This document shows, one piece after another, positions 11,232 to 22,932 of a DNA stretch of 64,000 nucleotides. This stretch comes from Saksenaea vasiformis B4078 (Eukaryota; Mucoromycota; Mucoromycetes; Mucorales; Saksenaeaceae). Where the stretch lies: assembly GCA_000697055.1 (NCBI GenBank), contig JNDT01001590.1, forward strand, positions 62,001 through 126,000, read 5' to 3'. Under the pieces are notes generated by a model that worked only from the letters and a program-made list of their open reading frames with translations, had not been told where the DNA came from and searched no databases. Position 1 is the first letter of the stretch. Every line of letters starts with the position of its first letter. A program made the translations under genes and the position numbers.

Positions 11232-11965
11232 CGCACATTATTACAATGGATGATCACTGTAGCTCAATGAATAGTTATATTTAAATAAACAAAATTGAAG
11301 AAGAAAAGTGTAGCGATGATCAATTGAAATAATTATTGCAAAGCATCGGTGAACTATGTTTATAATGACAAGGGCATCCGAGTTTGCCAAAATCGCGCAA
11401 AATCACATCGACCCAACTGAAGACATCGCGCCATTAGAGAAAGTATAGGATACAAAGAATCGACCCCGGAGAACCAATGGACCATCCACTCTGTCAACGC
11501 TGAACAACTTAATGTACCAAAAAATATCCCATCTCGTTGGAGCGAGACAACAGAAGTTCACAGAAGGAAAATCATCCGTTACTATCCGGACTTTCAGCAT
11601 GCGAGAGCTTACAAGCACGACAACATCTTTGTCTGACCAACTAGCGCGAGGTCGGCAAGCACAGTGCGTAGAGGTGTAGTTACCGCAGCAAACTATTCAA
11701 CCCTCATTTTCGCATCGGTTATTAAGTTCGCCCGGAGACACACTTGTTCCGAAAAGTATTGTCGCGTTCCATGGGAATTTGCAATATGCTGTTATACAAC
11801 AAAACGCCAAATCGTAGCGAAGTCTATCTTCGAAGAATAGTGCGTTCTCTCTTGCCCTTCATCCTAGAAAACAAGATCAAACTGCCACATACTCCCTACA
11901 GGCGCTTCCATCACAATTTTCAACGACCAAAGGTTCTTTTCCATTGTTACATTTATTGAGTGCGC
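11232..11965. other. Intergenic between convergent P450 and TAF8 genes
   Basis: The interval holds the 3' ends of two convergent genes. I see short unsupported frames (for example minus 11403-11618) and an AATAAA-like signal in AAATAAACAA near 11283, which fits the P450 3' UTR. No gene is supported. Confidence 0.5.
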
Positions 11966-13153
11966 TTAGGATTGTACTTGACCTATACTTGATCGGGGTC
12001 GTTTCGATGCTTCCGCTCCTCCATTTCCTGCCCGCTTCCTTCGCTGTAAAGCACTTTCATAGTTCACAATCGGCATCAACATGATACTGCTCACGTCAAC
12101 AGTCCCTTCCTTATCTTCTCTGTTGACTTCTCCCGCTGCTTCTGTATCACTTTTCTTTTCTGATGAACGGCGCGCTAGCTGATTTTCCATTGACATCAGC
12201 CGCTTGAGATTTTCTTCTACTGTTCGTGATTGCTGTGAATTAAGCTCGCGCACTTTTTGAGGATCGTCGGGTCGTTGTATATACACCTGGCGCCAGCACA
12301 TTAGTACATGCATGATCCCTTTATGTTTTCTTTCTTACTGGTGTTTGTCTGAACGAGTGTTTACTGGGGAATCTTGGTAGATGGGGAGGAACGTATGATG
12401 GTAGATCCGTGGTCTCTTCAAATTCGTCATCCTCGTCCTCGTCTTCTGAAGGTAAAAACTGTGGCATCTTTTCGACTGTCGATTGTTTTGCGTGTTCTGT
12501 CCTCATTGTGAAAGATGAAGTGGCTGCGGCTACAGAAAAGAAAAGCATGGTAAGTGAAATCCGATGTTGCTTCAACAAGTTCTTTGTATCATTACGCATG
12601 GATGTGTTTCGATAACGTTCTACGTAGGATTGAAGTTGGGCCACCGACATGCCTAGATCGCCTAATGATTGCGCGAGATCGTGTGTATTTGGACGGGTGC
12701 GGTTTGCAAGATCGGCGTATGCGTGTGTCGTTGCTAGTATTCTCTGCAGATCTAACGATTGTATCAGCCATGGTTTAGCTCCACTCTTACAACGTAAAGC
12801 GTACATAGGCCTAACAAGTCTGCTAAGGTATCAATAGCCGACTTTTCAGCAGAATGGAAACCAGCATCTTTCGCAATAAAAGACACCACCTTTCTATTCG
12901 CGGTATAAGCAAAGGGGCTGTCAGTGGACGCTGTGGAATGCATCGTGTTAAATGGGTTTCTGCTATGGAGTAAGGGCTGAGTGATGTCCTCGGTTTTTGT
13001 GTGTGACTTGGCGCCGCTTGGAAAGTAATGTGCACTACATTTTTTCGATGGGTACAGATTTTCCACTGGAGATTGAGACAATCTTTTTAATTGTTTCTGA
13101 ACAAAGTAGCGACTCGAATTCAGACGCATTGAAGGACGCGATCCAGACAACAT
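11966..13153 (-). CDS. TAF8: TFIID subunit 8 (TAF8), histone-fold protein
   Basis: Subunit of the general transcription factor TFIID; in this family the histone fold pairs with TAF10. Exons on the minus strand are 13153-12805, 12751-12596, 12529-12339 and 12286-11966, giving about 338 aa. The histone fold starts at KVVSFIAKDAGF. It crosses the first intron (53 nt, donor GTACGC) to read DLLGLYLQRILATTHAYADL and goes on to NRTRPNTHDLAQSLGDLG. An acidic run follows, then the TAF8-specific C-terminal block PPHLPRFPSKHSFRQTP joined by a 52-nt intron to VYIQRPDDPQKVRELNSQQS. The inner intron at 12530-12595 is 66 nt without a stop; if retained it would add 22 residues. Several in-frame ATGs exist (13153, 13129, 12943), so the N-terminus is uncertain. 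Confidence 0.88.
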
Positions 13154-14216
13154 AAGAAGGACAATCAATACTTCCTTTTTACCGCGTTTAGAGATGATGG
13201 CCTATCTGGTGGTCGATGGGTCAACCACTGTTGATAAGCTTTACTCGTCCACTTTCTTTGTGCATGACCTTTTCCCAACTTGATGTGCTTACTTGTTCGA
13301 ATTCTGTCTGTCTCCTTCCCCACTTTATTGTACTAACTTTTATCATATTTTTTATCGATTTCTTTGTAATCATTCCAAGTCTCAGCAGTACACCTATAGA
13401 ATGAATTTATGTTGCGGCAGAAGCGTCATGAATTTTTATGATTTTTCCCTATGATCCAGAATCGTTTCGCATTAGCTTCAGATGAATTCTGCGCTTTGAA
13501 GCATGTCTTTCAAGTCCAAAGTAAGGTTTGGGGCAGTTTCGGTGGATGTGTGGTCGTGCAAGTGATGGCCCCTAAGAGGTGGAACGATTCCTAAAAGATT
13601 TGACCTCTATCACCATATCTTCAGGCACGTACGCTGGAAAGGTACTTTAACCAGGATGGATCTCATGGCGAAACGCGTTATGCGTTATTCAGGTCCTATT
13701 CTCGTCCATATCACCTCAAAGACCTTTCAAGACAGAAGGTATCAATATAGCATATCGAAAAACGATAACATCCCAGACAACGGGACCCGTGTGTGGGTAT
13801 GTGGAGGGATTCTCGAATAATTCGCGGATTAGAAGGTACTTTTGCTTGTAGCATGATGAGAAGAAATTGATAGCTGAGCTTCATTGTAGCGTGTAATGTT
13901 GCACTTGATATCCACAAGCCGTTTCCTTGGCTTCATTGCGGATCCGCTCACCGTTTTGATTTTGAGTTTGGAATATGCTGATAAAGCACTCTGATGTACC
14001 TACATAGTAGCTGTTGCTCTATCTCAGTACCCTCTTACTTGACAAAAACTTTTTGCCTTACGGAAAAATTGGCAATAACCATCCTCTCGATTCATCCCCG
14101 CGCGTACGCGCACTGGATAGAAGTCTAGTCCATAGCACAACAACTTTGAAAAATCGTGATAACTCTTTGCAGTATTTTTTGATATGTAAGACTTTGATAT
14201 CACAAGTACTTTTACA
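13154..14216. other. No supportable gene
   Basis: Between the start of TAF8 and the 3' end of the first MATH gene I find only short unrelated frames and AT-rich sequence. Confidence 0.45.
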
Positions 14217-15957
14217 TCACAATTCTTCTAACTCTTCATCGCACTGCACAACTCGAACGTAGGCAGAAACAACACAGGCATTACCAGCGAGGAATGGCCC
14301 ATTATCTTCGACGGCTTGCTCCATGAGCTCCTTCTTACAGAATTCAGTGTAGCCCCAGGAAGAATTCGCGGCGTTAAACAAATCAGGTACTTCTGAAAAT
14401 CCTCGTGTAAGCACCGTATCTTGATATTTTTTTATGTACCTTCGTTAAATGCTGGATTGTTGAAGTTGAGCACGCAGTATGAGGACAGTAATCTTGATTT
14501 TCTTTTGTTTTACATACCTTTGTAAAAATTGTTCGTTGGATTATTGGGATTGGATATCATTATACTGAATTCCGCACTGACGCCAGAGTCTTTCGGTTTT
14601 GGACCCACCAACTCCAGATAGACAGAAATGTATCCATCATCTGAACCTCCATTTGGATACAGGTTTATTCTCCTATTACTATGATAAGTAACGTACCAGA
14701 TTATAAGATCTCACCATGTAAAACCGCCGATTTCAAAGCCATCGCTGTCGATTCTGTAATGATGCGTTTTCCAGTCGGTCACGACCCAATGATAGGCCTG
14801 AAAGTCTATCTCCTTGTATTTGCTGGGTGGAATCAACGTGAGGGCCATAGCATCCACTGAAAGAGATGTTATCATAATGCGGTCTGGTGGTCATCAGGTA
14901 AATAATGTTCTTACATGGAGTTACTTCCTCCTTTTTGTCCTCGTCATCCCATGTGGACGTAGCGTTTATGCAGACTGCAGGAGACATTGGTGCAGAAACT
15001 TGTGAAAACTTCTCGGTGTCTCTATCCTCAGCGTCGACGTTTTCTGTTGTGCCTTCAGTGTTATTGATCTCGTCGTGGGCAGGTGAAACAATCTGCGTGA
15101 TTTTTACAACACTTTTAGTGCCACTGCATTACCGTAGATTTTATCTTAAGTTGTACCTCTGTGTGTTCCTCTTTCTTTACCGCTTGTATGCATATCTCCA
15201 GTACATTGTGCGATACACCAAGTATTTGATGAATAACCGCTCCGTCGATAGTCTCCTTGTAGCTGCGAGCATCACACAACTGTCTCGAATCTCCATCCGT
15301 ATCAACATACGAGAGCTCAAACTGGTCAGACGCAATTGACAATTCGGACCGTATCTACAAGGCAAAGCCGTTAATTCTAATCCATGTCAGTTACATAACA
15401 AACTTTTTGACAGAGTTGGTCATAGCTAGTATATCCCTTCTCAAACAAAAAGTAGCGATGAGCCTCCTCACCAAATCCTTTGATATATGCTTTAACCAGG
15501 AGATTGACATCGAGAGGGATAGTTTTCGCCATATCATATCTGTCTGCAGGCAGATTTTCCAGCGATCGCAGTTTCAGGGTCAGCTCTTTCAGAGCGGCTT
15601 CTGCGTTCTGAAGCTTTTGCGAAGTGTAGTCAGACTTGTATTCCAGTAATTCCACTTTAAATTCTGTAAACAGTCGAAGAGCCTTTTCCTTAAGAGCCAA
15701 ATCAAGATACGGGATATATTTCAGGTACTTGACATGTTCATTGATGTCTTTCAGCAACGAAGCAATAGATGCATCGACATGTTCTTGATGAGCTTTCGTG
15801 GAAACGTCATTGTCGCCTTTCAATTTCTCAAAGCGCTTCCGTATAACCTTTAGTACGTGAAGGAATATATACAACATCTAACGGGAACGCGTATTGTAAG
15901 TTAAGTACTTTTCTACTTCACATGACTAACGCGTTGGTTATTCATAGCATCGCTCAT
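14217..15957 (-). CDS. Coiled-coil / MATH-domain protein, family 1 copy A
   Basis: Predicted TRAF-like (MATH) adaptor of unknown partner. Minus-strand exons are 15957-15922, 15877-15404, 15354-15157, 15092-14915, 14856-14715, 14672-14518, an optional 12-nt exon at 14451-14440, and 14392-14217. This gives about 452 aa, or 456 with the small exon. Residues 1-170 are helical and charged (RKRFEKLKGD; LKELTLKLRSLENL), as in a coiled coil. A 66-codon exon (SDQFELSYVDTDGDSRQL to ILEICIQ-like) could be a ubiquitin-like fold. An acidic Ser/Asp/Glu linker precedes the MATH domain, with the W-RINLYPNGG strand, YISVYLEL and the C-terminal SSWGYTEF ... ACVVSAYVRVV. The 42-nt intron inside the domain splits the codon for Trp, as in copies B and D. 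The first donor after the coiled coil is GTTTGT, a weak site. Confidence 0.78.
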
Positions 15958-17508
15958 TTTTGTAGTGTACAGTTGTAGTGAAGAACCCAGATACCGAAGA
16001 TAGCAAGACCTCTATGTAAGTCTTCCTGAGGACGTCACTTAACTTTAATAAGGTTAACAAGGTGTAATGTATTGCTAGGGTAGAAATTTCTCAGGAATTG
16101 TCGGAATCATCAATTCTTGCAATACATCGCGACCCTAGAAACAGCGCGTCCAGCCTTTCCAGTAACGTAGGCAAACCATACCATCAATGAGGTAGGAAGG
16201 CTGGATCTGTCTATTATATCAGCTCTTTCATTTTCAAGACAAGGTTACCCTTCCTCGTATGCTGTCCTGCGGATTCCCTATAAACCATGGAGCCATTTTT
16301 CGGGTAATGGTCTCACATCGGCCATAACCTCTACAGCAAAACCGTAACTCTTCATCTAAAAATGACCGAGCGCAATGAGGTAGCTTAGACCCATACAATA
16401 CGATCTGTGTCATGTAGAAGCAGACAGTTATCCCGCGTGCTATTACAGGACTTTTCCCATCATGTTGCATCTATTTGAAGCTTTTCGGCGTCACTTCCGG
16501 ATGTACTCTGCTCTTTCCACACACGTATTTTTATGTTCATCCAATGTAGCAGTTCCCTGTTGGATAATTGGAGTTTGCATTAGAAGAGTTCATTTTTGCA
16601 GGTCTGGATTTCTCATTATCGTATTGGGAAGCATAAAAAAGTTTTAAGAGAGGATAAACGTTCCACCTAAAGCGGTTCATCTTTTGACATTGAGATGACA
16701 TTGCATCAGCGACAGGTCCCTTTATACGTTACCACAAGGTATAGAAATGTTTCAAGTTGGGGTCCCCATCAAAATAATCTGTATTTAAAGAGATGTATGA
16801 ATTATTGTGTTTATTCTTAGGCTCTGTTAATCTTGAACTCCCCGTTCAAGAGGTCAGTTCATCCGACCTACAAGATTATTCCTCTTGTTTAGGCTGCATG
16901 ATCTCAGTCCCAAATTATATTGCTTATGCGGAATTTTGTTCACCACTTACGTAAACGTTGTCATACTCAGTATCGTTCATTTTCTCGTGATAGATCGCCA
17001 GATGCTGCATCGCTGAAAGACTTTTGCACAACTTCCACCATCGGCCACTATCAGACGCTGACTGCATCCCTCCACCCGCTCCCACCGCTTCAGGCGCGGA
17101 GCTGTATCTGCACGTAATTGTAGGATCACACCTTCGAGAGGTAAGTGAAAGGATATCCGAGTGCTATTCCATTTACCGACCATGAATTATTTTTTATGCT
17201 GCTAGAATAGATTTTGCGTCCACTGCAGAGACCAATTTCCTGTAAATTGATGTACGGATGGTTTCATATTCAATTCTTCTTTAGTGCAAACTTGACTTCT
17301 CAGAGACGCAAGATTCAGAGTAACGTAAAAAAAAAAATTAAATAAAGAGTATATCCGGGACAAAGGAAGCGAGATCATAGCATTTGCTACTTGACATGTC
17401 GATGCAGTGCTTCATAACAAACTTTTCCTTAAAAATAAGCTCATTGGAGAAAAATCGGTGTGCCGATATCCTGAGAGCAGGGAATACAATATCACATCTA
17501 TTGCGATA
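15958..17508. other. Intergenic with a dispersed repeat at about 16960-17250
   Basis: No gene is supported. The segment 16960-17250, read on the minus strand, matches 28640-28850 read on the plus strand: shared blocks include GTGGACGCAAAAT, GCAGCATAAAAAATAATTCA and CTGAAGCGGTGGG. Around 16380-16490 there is also weaker similarity to 35940-36050 (blocks ACAGGA-TTTTCCC and TCTATTTGAA). Confidence 0.5.
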
Positions 17509-19169
17509 TCATTGCTTTCTGTCGTCTACAACTCTAACGTATGCGGATATGATGCATGTATTATTCTCTACGAATGGCCCTTGATCTTCTTCACGTTTCT
17601 TGATAGCGTCGCTGTCATAGTAGTCTCTAAAGCCCCAATAGGTTGCGTCATTGTCGAACACGTTAAACTCATCTAAAAATGTTTCATAAGTATAACGTTA
17701 TATTATTTTTCATGTACATTTGGGATAATATTTTTTCGGATCGTTCGGATTGGTTACCATCAGTACGTACTCGGCAGGTACCCTCAGGCTCTGTTTATCT
17801 GGAATAATAAGCTCCAAGTAAATAGAAATAAATCCCGCATAGTTGTTTCCATTTGGCCACCATCTGATCCTCCTGCACGTTCTGTGAGCAACATAATTGG
17901 ACAGCAAGTCCTTACCATTGGTGACCACCGACGTCAAAACGAGTGCTATAGAGTGGTGTGTTGTATGTGCTCCATCTAGTGACCGTCCAATGGTGCGCCT
18001 GGAAGTCCACCTCTTCATACCTGCCGCGTGGTAGCACCTTTATAGCCAAATTGTCCACTATAAGGTCCTTTTTTGGTGAGAACTCCGCTAGCTATTATAT
18101 AACAGACTCTTACAGGGAAGCATTTCCTTTTCTTTGCTCCCATCATCCCATGTTGCACCTGAATCAAGTATCGTAGGAGAATTTGTTAAAGAAACTTGCG
18201 AAAACGCGTCCGTCCTGTCACTCCCTTCATCATCCATATTGACTCTGTCTGTGAAACTTTCTGTGTCCTCGATATCGTCGTCATTTTCCGCCCGAGTAGG
18301 CGGTTCCGTTTCCTTATCTAACTTCAATACATCTGTACGACAGTTCATGTCACATATACCTCTGGGTACTCTTCAGCTGCAGTCGTTTGGATATGTATCT
18401 CCAGTACATTGACCGGTGTTTCTAGTAACTTCTGAGCAACGATTCCTCCAATAGCTTCTTCGTAATTGTTTTCATCGCAAAGCTGTTTAAGTCTTCCATA
18501 GGCGTCAAAGAATAGAAGTTGGAAGCAATCAGGTTTGAGAAGGAACTCTGTTTGTATCTGAAGAGACCTTTTAGTCCTGGGCACGGACGATTGCATCTCA
18601 TACCTTTTCGCGGAGCTGTTGGTAACTTGCGAATCCCTCCCCGAAAAGCAAATAGCGAATCTTTTCGTGGGGTCGGTCAAGATGCACCTTAACAAATAGA
18701 CTGGCGTTAATGTCGATGCCTTGCATTATATTCTGGCTTGGTCTGGCTGCACGCTTCAACGATTGCAGCTCCTGTTGCAACTCTCGACGCGCATTTCTCT
18801 CATTTTGATATTTTCGCGCCATTTCTTCGAGTCGCTTATTCTCAACTTCCAGATTATATTCAAACAGCTCTACTTTAACTTCTGTAAGGGAGCGGATAGC
18901 CTTTTCTTTCAGAGCCCTTCCAAGGAACGGCATATCCTTCAAGTAGGCAACATGATCATTCATTTCTTTTACAAGCGTTGCTGACGCGTAGGCACGTTCG
19001 ATGCGCTGTTTGGTGGAGTTTCCATCTTTGCTCTTTAGATCATCCAAGCGTTTGCGCGCAACGCTTGCAACGTGAAAAAAGACTTGCGCAAGCTAATAAT
19101 CACTGTTAGGCTGAGTTATATCTTGGACAAAGCGTTACTAACACGTGTATCGCTAGTAGTGTCACACAT
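17509..19169 (-). CDS. Coiled-coil / MATH-domain protein, family 1 copy B
   Basis: Second MATH paralogue, in the same orientation as copy A. Minus-strand exons are 19169-19143, 19092-18604, 18557-18360, 18321-18114, 18057-17916, 17872-17718 and 17672-17509, giving 460 aa. The coiled coil is strong (KRLEEMARKYQNERNARREL). Then come the 66-codon exon (FQLLFFDAYGRLKQLCDENN) and an acidic linker with DDDIEDTESF. The MATH core has HHWTVTRW, FDVGGHQW split by an intron, RIRWWPNGNN and FISIYLEL, and the end WGFRDY ... CIISAYVRVV. The first donor (GTTAGT) is inferred from phase and from the parallel with copy A. Exon 5 (142 nt) and exon 6 (155 nt) match copy A exactly in length. No broken frame is seen. 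Confidence 0.78.
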
Positions 19170-19759
19170 CCTTCTTTGCTCTGGTTAGCAATCAAAGATG
19201 AAACATCGAAGCTTTAAAACGCTCTATTTATACATGGAAGCCTGAGACATTGATGTAAACGGATAGATGCACAATTTCGCGTCACTTATCTTGCGTTATG
19301 TATGCCGAACGCACATGACCATAACAAGCTCGCAATTGGACAAACACCGGAATAGAATATTGGAATGAGCTGCACCGCCTTCACCTGACATCTTCTATCG
19401 CAGGAAAACGCTCTTTTTTGTTGCATATATACATGCAAAGATTCCAAGAATATACGTGTATATAGTTGTAACAAGACATATAGCCACTAAAAGTACGCAT
19501 TGTACTACGCAGAGCCAAGTTTGCTTTAATGAATGACAAGTACGCCTCATCGATACATCAATTAAAGCCTAAACATTCTTTTGAACTTACTTCCGGATTA
19601 CTATGTCTAATCATATCATTTGTTTATTCCTTTCTAACGTATCCTAAACAACGTTTAATCGTCAGGAGCTTGAGCGGTCTCCATTATTCTTGACGTTCAC
19701 GAAACACCAGCGGCCGACTTCCGCCGGCTGTGGCGACTTTCGACATTCAACGTAACTAA

Positions 19760-20330
19760 GTCATGGGAGGATGGCCGTGTCTCTCGAAACGTCCAAAGAT
19801 TGAGTGAATACTGCGTGTTCGCGCATCACATATCGCACATCATCTCTTTCAAAAGATTTTTTCTAAAATAAAGGATGTATTCTCTTTAGAAAAGTTTGTA
19901 CTATCGTATGTCAGCAGTCATTTCAATCAACCGCATGTCTTGGAACACTGGCAAATTGCTCGGACATTGTATATTTATTCGCTTCTTTCAAATCAGAAAA
20001 CGAGTTCATATCTACAAAGGTTCTGAAATCCGCCGATATTGACCTCTGTAACTGTTGCTGCGACGCAGAGGAGAGGTGCATTCAACGTAAGGTTGTAAAT
20101 CACAAGTTCCAAGCCGCGGATTTGCATTATTTGGACTGTGGAGGCATTTTCTCATATCGTATCGACAGAATGATCAACTACCAATTTGCCTTCCAGCAGA
20201 ACTTTGACATGATCGTGGGCGAATTTTGCGACCCCCGCTCCCGCTTTAGCAAACTGATCCAATTTTGTGACGTAAAGAGTAATATGGAAACCTATGAATC
20301 AAAAGTAGCGAGAAAGTTGTCAGGCGGATC
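19760..20330 (-). pseudogene. Family-2 uncharacterised protein relic (copy 2)
   Basis: Read on the minus strand, the relic gives KFAHDHVKVLLEGKLVVD, then after an in-frame TGA the segment QIMQIRGLELVIYNLTL, and then CVAATVTEVNIGGFQNLCRY. The same blocks occur in copy 6 (43445-45015). Only the C-terminal half is present, with stops, so it is a relic. Its 3' part (about 19760-20040) resembles 31290-31560 and the reverse complement of 27390-27660. Confidence 0.6.
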
Positions 20331-20593
20331 ACTAAGACCTGTTAATGAAGTATATTTTACCGTGAATTTGAAAAGTTCACGCTGATCCAACTTATTGATA
20401 TCAACCGTATTTTCGGAGAGCGTCGCTAACCGAAGTAAACCCATTTTTATTGCGAATTTCCTCAATCTTCTTGGATCCACCAAATCCCGACGACGTGCCA
20501 AACTCCAGCTGAACAAACATTCACGGACTACTCTAGTGTTCACCTGTATTTATGATAGATCGGAGATGATTAGCATGAAATACATGATCGTTA

Positions 20594-20960
20594 TCATGTT
20601 CGCTTAAGCTGCAGACACACGAATAGCAATATAGTCACAATCAAACATGCCAGTATACCCTCCGTGTAGGAGAGTCTGTGCATTCCACCCGGATAGTGGA
20701 ACGTCGCCACTGGCTTCGCTACGTAAAGGCTATCTTTGGCCAGTTCGACGGTCAAGAAATCGCCACGTAGGCCTGTACGATCCATCGTTGAAACAAATGC
20801 TAAGCATAAACAAACTTCACGACATCATCATGAAACTTACCGCAGATCTGCAAAGAGGGCACGACAATATCGGCGGGGTCGCACCCTCTAGAGAGCATAG
20901 CATCGACTACTGTCTTTGATCCGACAAGTAGCTTGCAGTGGTCACGACGAATTTTGGTGA
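20594..20960 (-). pseudogene. Family-2 uncharacterised protein fragment (copy 3)
   Basis: Two minus-strand exons encode KIRRDHCKLLVGSKTVVDAM with CDPADIVV ... LQICG up to a GTAAGT donor near 20842. After the acceptor near 20768 the frame continues as LRGDFLTVELAKDSLYVAK and PVATFHYPGGMHRLS. The end is hydrophobic (ACLIVTILLFVCLQL), then a stop at 20594. It is nearly the same as the 3' half of copy 5 (37750-38110). The 5' half is missing, so I call it a fragment. Confidence 0.55.
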
Positions 20961-22125
20961 CTTGGGCATGTCATGTTAATTCGACTATCTGTTAGTCATA
21001 GCTTTTACCTCTGTGCTAGAGGACTAGACGAGTCAATTTGCAATAGATTCTTCTACAAGACTCTAAGAATCCGATAACAATGCCGGCTCCAGTTTGGGAA
21101 TTCTCCTTAATCAGTTGATTGTCGATGCCAATTATTGTCGCCCATTGTATTAAGAGAAGAAAAGTAATTCACTAATTTACACTCACGTTGGCGTTCTAAA
21201 GATAGCGCCTACAACGTCATTATCATGTCATCGTGCTGGCTGAGACACCGTCTAGACAGTGCTTACTTCTGCAGAAAACCTGGGGGTATATGTCAACGTC
21301 CTATTGTCAGGTGCAAGCGAAACAAACAAAGCGAACTCAAACGTCAAGATGCATGCAGAACAGAGACGCCTTCACAAGGATAGGAAGAACCAGCTTGAAT
21401 TTGCCGGCGGCTCAACGCTGCTGCTTTGTCCTTCTTTGATCTCTACGCCGTATTGCTGAAAAGGGAACAAGACATCTTCTCATGCTACTTTTTTTTTTTT
21501 AGCTTTTGAACAACGTGGCCTCCAGTGTCACTAACTATTGACACCTTTGGCAAGCGCCCTGAAGGTCATCCCAGGCTGCTGTATACGGCCGCCTTTTTGG
21601 ACCGTGGGGATCAGATTCTACGGTACCAGGAATTTCGTTGATCTATTGCCGCAGAGTTCATAACTTTTGCGGGGCTGGTACCGCAGTTTCAATGCAATGA
21701 GAGACCGGAGAAACTTCGGAAAATCCGGAATAATATATCCGTGCACACCGTCCAAAAGAAATCTCAGCTGTCAATCATCGAATACTAGAAGCTCATGGTA
21801 GCCTCGTCTCTATTACTGGAATAAGATACAATTCCATAGATTTCTTCTTGTTTATACCTTTCAATTCAAAGTACAACATGATGCAACTTACCATAAATGG
21901 GATGTTATTAATGAACGTGGAGAAATGGATGCTGAATAGTAGTTGCTGAATAATTAATGCTGATTAATCGAAGCAAATCGAAGCAAATCGAAGCAAATTG
22001 ACTCTACGAATCAGGCTCTTTTCAAAATAGCGATTCATTTAGATGTCATCGCCCCTGCAAAACACTTAAATAGTGCGGCTTTCTGCAGCAGGTTCATTTC
22101 AGAAATTCAAACGAGCAGCTTCATC
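20961..22125. other. Intergenic upstream of the MBL-fold gene
   Basis: A frame at 21259-21459 (plus) encodes a polar stretch without a known motif. A small direct repeat sits at 21966-21995. Otherwise I find nothing supportable. The 3' part, with CACTTAAATAGTGCGGC near 22065, may be the promoter of the hydrolase. Confidence 0.4.
21966..21995 (+). repeat. Three tandem copies of a 10-bp motif
   Basis: The unit AATCGAAGCA is repeated three times without change, about 130 nt before the start codon of the MBL-fold gene. It might be a regulatory repeat or simple slippage. Confidence 0.6.
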
Positions 22126-22932
22126 ATGGAGACACCCAGCACTGAATCAGTAAAAGTACAGCATATTCGAAACGCTACGGTGAAGATCACCTATGGAGAC
22201 AAGACTTTCCTTGTTGATCCCATGCTTGCGAAGAAGGATGCATATCCAGGCTTTGAGGGGACATATCACAGTCATCTGCGCAATCCGATGGTCGAACTTC
22301 CAATGCCGATTGAGGACATTATGGAGGGCGTGGATGCGGTCATCGTGAGCCATACACACCTCGATCACTGGGATGATGCGGCTCAGGAGCTACTCCCCAA
22401 GGATATTCCTTTGTTTGCACAGGATGAAGCAGACGCCAAAACCATTCGTGCACAAGGCTTTACAGACGTTCGCATTTTGGGCACCAACGTCGTCTTCGAA
22501 GGCGTCCATTTGACAAAGACAAGGGGCCTTCATGGCACGGACGCTATGTTCTCGGTACCTGACCTAGCAAAACTTCTTGGAAATGTCATGGGCATCATCT
22601 TTCAGGCTCCCGGATCGAAGACCGTCTACATCGCTGGCGATACAGTATGGGACAGCGGGGTTGACAAGACCCTAGCCGAGTTCAATCCCGATGTGATCAT
22701 CCTGAATACCGGTGATGCCCGAGTGGATGGCTTCAGTGGCTCTATCATCATGAGCAAGGACGACACACTTCATGCGCATCGGGCTGCGCCAAACGCAACC
22801 ATCGTCGCCGTGCACATGGATGCGATCAATCATACAGCACTGAGCCGCGAGGAACTACGGAAATATGTGCAGCAGCAGGCCATTCAAGATCATGTCTTGA
22901 TTCCCGAGGATGGTGAAATCCTTAGATTTTGA
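22126..22932 (+). CDS. MBL-fold metal-dependent hydrolase, UlaG/UPF0173-like
   Basis: A 268-aa metallo-beta-lactamase-fold hydrolase in a single exon, so no splicing is needed. The zinc motif is SHTHLDHW (His76, His78, Asp80, His81). Other likely ligands are His136 (GLHG), Asp172 (AGDTVW) and a histidine near 230-236 (VHMDAINH). An early segment RNATVKITYGDKTFLVDPML is typical of bacterial L-ascorbate-6-phosphate lactonase-like proteins. The frame is more GC-rich and codon-regular than its surroundings. The lack of introns in a gene-rich splicing genome, and the bacterial-type family, suggest horizontal transfer, although such genes are also widespread in fungi. The substrate is unknown. It borders the left end of the large inverted duplication. 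Confidence 0.9.
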   Translation: METPSTESVKVQHIRNATVKITYGDKTFLVDPMLAKKDAYPGFEGTYHSHLRNPMVELPMPIEDIMEGVDAVIVSHTHLDHWDDAAQELLPKDIPLFAQDEADAKTIRAQGFTDVRILGTNVVFEGVHLTKTRGLHGTDAMFSVPDLAKLLGNVMGIIFQAPGSKTVYIAGDTVWDSGVDKTLAEFNPDVIILNTGDARVDGFSGSIIMSKDDTLHAHRAAPNATIVAVHMDAINHTALSREELRKYVQQQAIQDHVLIPEDGEILRF

